This document shows positions 62,911 through 64,000 of a stretch of 64,000 bases of DNA, piece by piece. How positions within the stretch are numbered: position 1 is the stretch's first letter; each line of letters starts with the position of its first letter. Both the position numbers and the translations under genes were made by a program. The notes under the pieces were generated by a model. It saw only the letters and a program-made list of their open reading frames with translations, did not search any database and was not told the DNA's origin. Source of the DNA: Sandaracinus sp964481145 (GTDB lineage: Bacteria > Myxococcota_A > Polyangia > Polyangiales > Sandaracinaceae); assembly GCA_964481145.1 (NCBI GenBank), contig CAYZTA010000031.1, positions 4,270 through 68,269 of the forward strand, read 5' to 3'.

Positions 62911-63978
62911 GGACGAGGATGCGCGAGTAAGAGTGCGTCTTGTCCATGCGAGCGCTTTCTTTTCGTATGCCCACCAGTAGCCGATCCCGGCAAGAAGGGA
63001 AACGGCGGCGAGCATCGTTATGCTCGTAATGTATCCAACATCTGGGCAGGTGCGTTGCACGATGCGCGACGTGAGGGCAATGACCGGGCTGTGCACGAGG
63101 TAGATCGCGTAGGAGGCCGCTCCCAGCGTGATGAGCGGGCGCGGTACTCGCAATCGCCAAGCGTGTGGTGATGCGGCGGCTGCGACCATGAGTGCGAACC
63201 CGAGCCCCACGATAATTCGGTTTGGATTCAGTTGAGCTGCTTGCGATGCGACGAAGGCGCATCCAAGCACGGCGGTGGTGAGGGCAAGCCAGGCGGGCAT
63301 GGGCCACCGTCGAAGCTGGAAGACTCCGAGTCCAAGCAAGAAGCAGAGGTTCATTGGGCTCAGAAAATACCTCGCGGAAAGAGGGAGCTCGATGCCCACC
63401 GAAGCGATCCCGATGATCATCATCGCCCAAGCCACCATGAGCCCCCAGAACGCCCTGCGTGAGACGAAGAAGGTCGAGCAGAAGACGTAGAAGATCATCT
63501 CGTGGATCAAAGTCCACGCGACCGATAGAGCGGGCGGGCTGTTGGTCGGTAGGAGCGCAAACGAGCTGAGGATGCTCGGAGTGCGTTCTCCTGCGCTGAG
63601 CCCGGGGAGCAAGAGATAGAGAAAAAAAATGCCGATGCCGATGGGCAGGTACGGCACGTAAATACGGATGAGTCGTGCGCGCAAGTATTCGCGAACGCCT
63701 CCGCCTTTGGCCGCCAGACGATCGCTCGAGAACGCGATGATGAATCCCGAAAGGACGAAGAAGAAATCGACGCCGAGATGGCCGCTCGCGATCAGCGTGA
63801 CGCCTGGCTCTCCTAAGAAGTGGCTGATCGACTGGTTCGCATGATGAAGGAGCACCCAAATCGCCGCGAAGCCACGCATGGCCTCGAGCCACTCGAGCTT
63901 GCGGTCGTTGGTTGGTTTGGAATCAGTGCTCACAACGCGACCGAGGCTAGGGCCTGTCTGCATATTCATGCCAGCCAA
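62902..63978 (-). CDS. Acyltransferase, family 3 (integral membrane), copy 2
   Basis: A 358-residue membrane acyltransferase with about ten hydrophobic segments, related to but diverged from the gene at 59976. Features: LEWLEAMRGFAAIWVLLHHA with the active-site His, LGVDFFFVLSGFIIAFSS, YLRARLIRIYVPYLPIGIGI, and AWTLIHEMIFYVFCSTFF. It is likely to acylate a surface sugar. The start is ATG 63978 or one of the in-frame ATGs at 63969 and 63963; the upstream region is cut by the window end. It converges on the deacetylase gene. Confidence 0.85.
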   Translation of the reverse strand: MAGMNMQTGPSLGRVVSTDSKPTNDRKLEWLEAMRGFAAIWVLLHHANQSISHFLGEPGVTLIASGHLGVDFFFVLSGFIIAFSSDRLAAKGGGVREYLRARLIRIYVPYLPIGIGIFFLYLLLPGLSAGERTPSILSSFALLPTNSPPALSVAWTLIHEMIFYVFCSTFFVSRRAFWGLMVAWAMMIIGIASVGIELPLSARYFLSPMNLCFLLGLGVFQLRRWPMPAWLALTTAVLGCAFVASQAAQLNPNRIIVGLGFALMVAAAASPHAWRLRVPRPLITLGAASYAIYLVHSPVIALTSRIVQRTCPDVGYITSITMLAAVSLLAGIGYWWAYEKKALAWTRRTLTRASSSSA

Positions 63979-64000
63979 ATTCGTACGGACGCGAAGAGGA

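Overview
The window is one gene-dense chromosomal segment with roughly fifty protein genes, no intergenic gap above about 200 bases, and no rRNA, tRNA, CRISPR array or insertion sequence that I could see. The source is most likely a member of the Myxococcota (former Deltaproteobacteria). This is an inference from the mix of genes: many lipoproteins with Cys-rich modules, an OmpA protein with calcium-binding TSP3 repeats, a DUF4215-type 'QCDDxN...GDGCSxxC' module, NBR1-like Ig repeats with an FG-GAP propeller, and a Wzx/Wzy exopolysaccharide locus with an outer-membrane beta-barrel partner. The DNA is moderately GC-rich with strongly GC-biased codon third positions.

Region 1 (1-13045) is mostly housekeeping: the 3' part of serA, a lipoprotein plus PrkA-type kinase pair, an MBL-fold hydrolase, pdxJ overlapping a fused NAD(P)HX epimerase/dehydratase, a small membrane protein, an ECF sigma factor, an exported alpha/beta hydrolase, a degenerate GGDEF protein, thiD, and a LysM-M23 peptidoglycan hydrolase. 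Region 2 (13170-22898) holds parC-parE (4-base overlap), an OmpA/TSP3 outer-membrane protein, a Cys-rich lipoprotein, an SDR oxidoreductase, and a ParA ATPase with two N-terminal zinc-binding modules followed by a small ribbon-helix-helix-like protein. Region 3 (22901-32352) holds hutU-hutI for histidine degradation, then a thiolase, a truncated PEP-synthase-like protein, 3-hydroxyacyl-CoA dehydrogenase and enoyl-CoA hydratase (short-chain acyl-CoA metabolism), a membrane protein and exonuclease III.

Region 4 (32464 to the end) is a large exopolysaccharide locus. It opens with a near-consensus sigma-70 promoter, then encodes an exported coiled-coil protein, an outer-membrane beta-barrel, a short Wza-type export lipoprotein, a Wzy-like polymerase fused to TPRs, a Wzc-type tyrosine autokinase, two asparagine-synthase-like amidotransferases, a polytopic membrane protein, a WecA-type initiating transferase, several glycosyltransferases, two FkbM methyltransferases, a Wzx flippase on the opposite strand, an RmlD-type reductase, two acyltransferases, a SAM methyltransferase and a NodB-fold deacetylase. 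Together they would build, decorate, flip, polymerise and export a surface polysaccharide. A 1019-residue surface lipoprotein sits in the middle of the locus.

The most unusual items are the zinc-finger ParA/RHH pair with an imperfect palindrome just upstream, the PEP-synthase-like protein that stops before its catalytic histidine domain, and a run of ten Gs inside the RmlD-type gene that could make it phase-variable.
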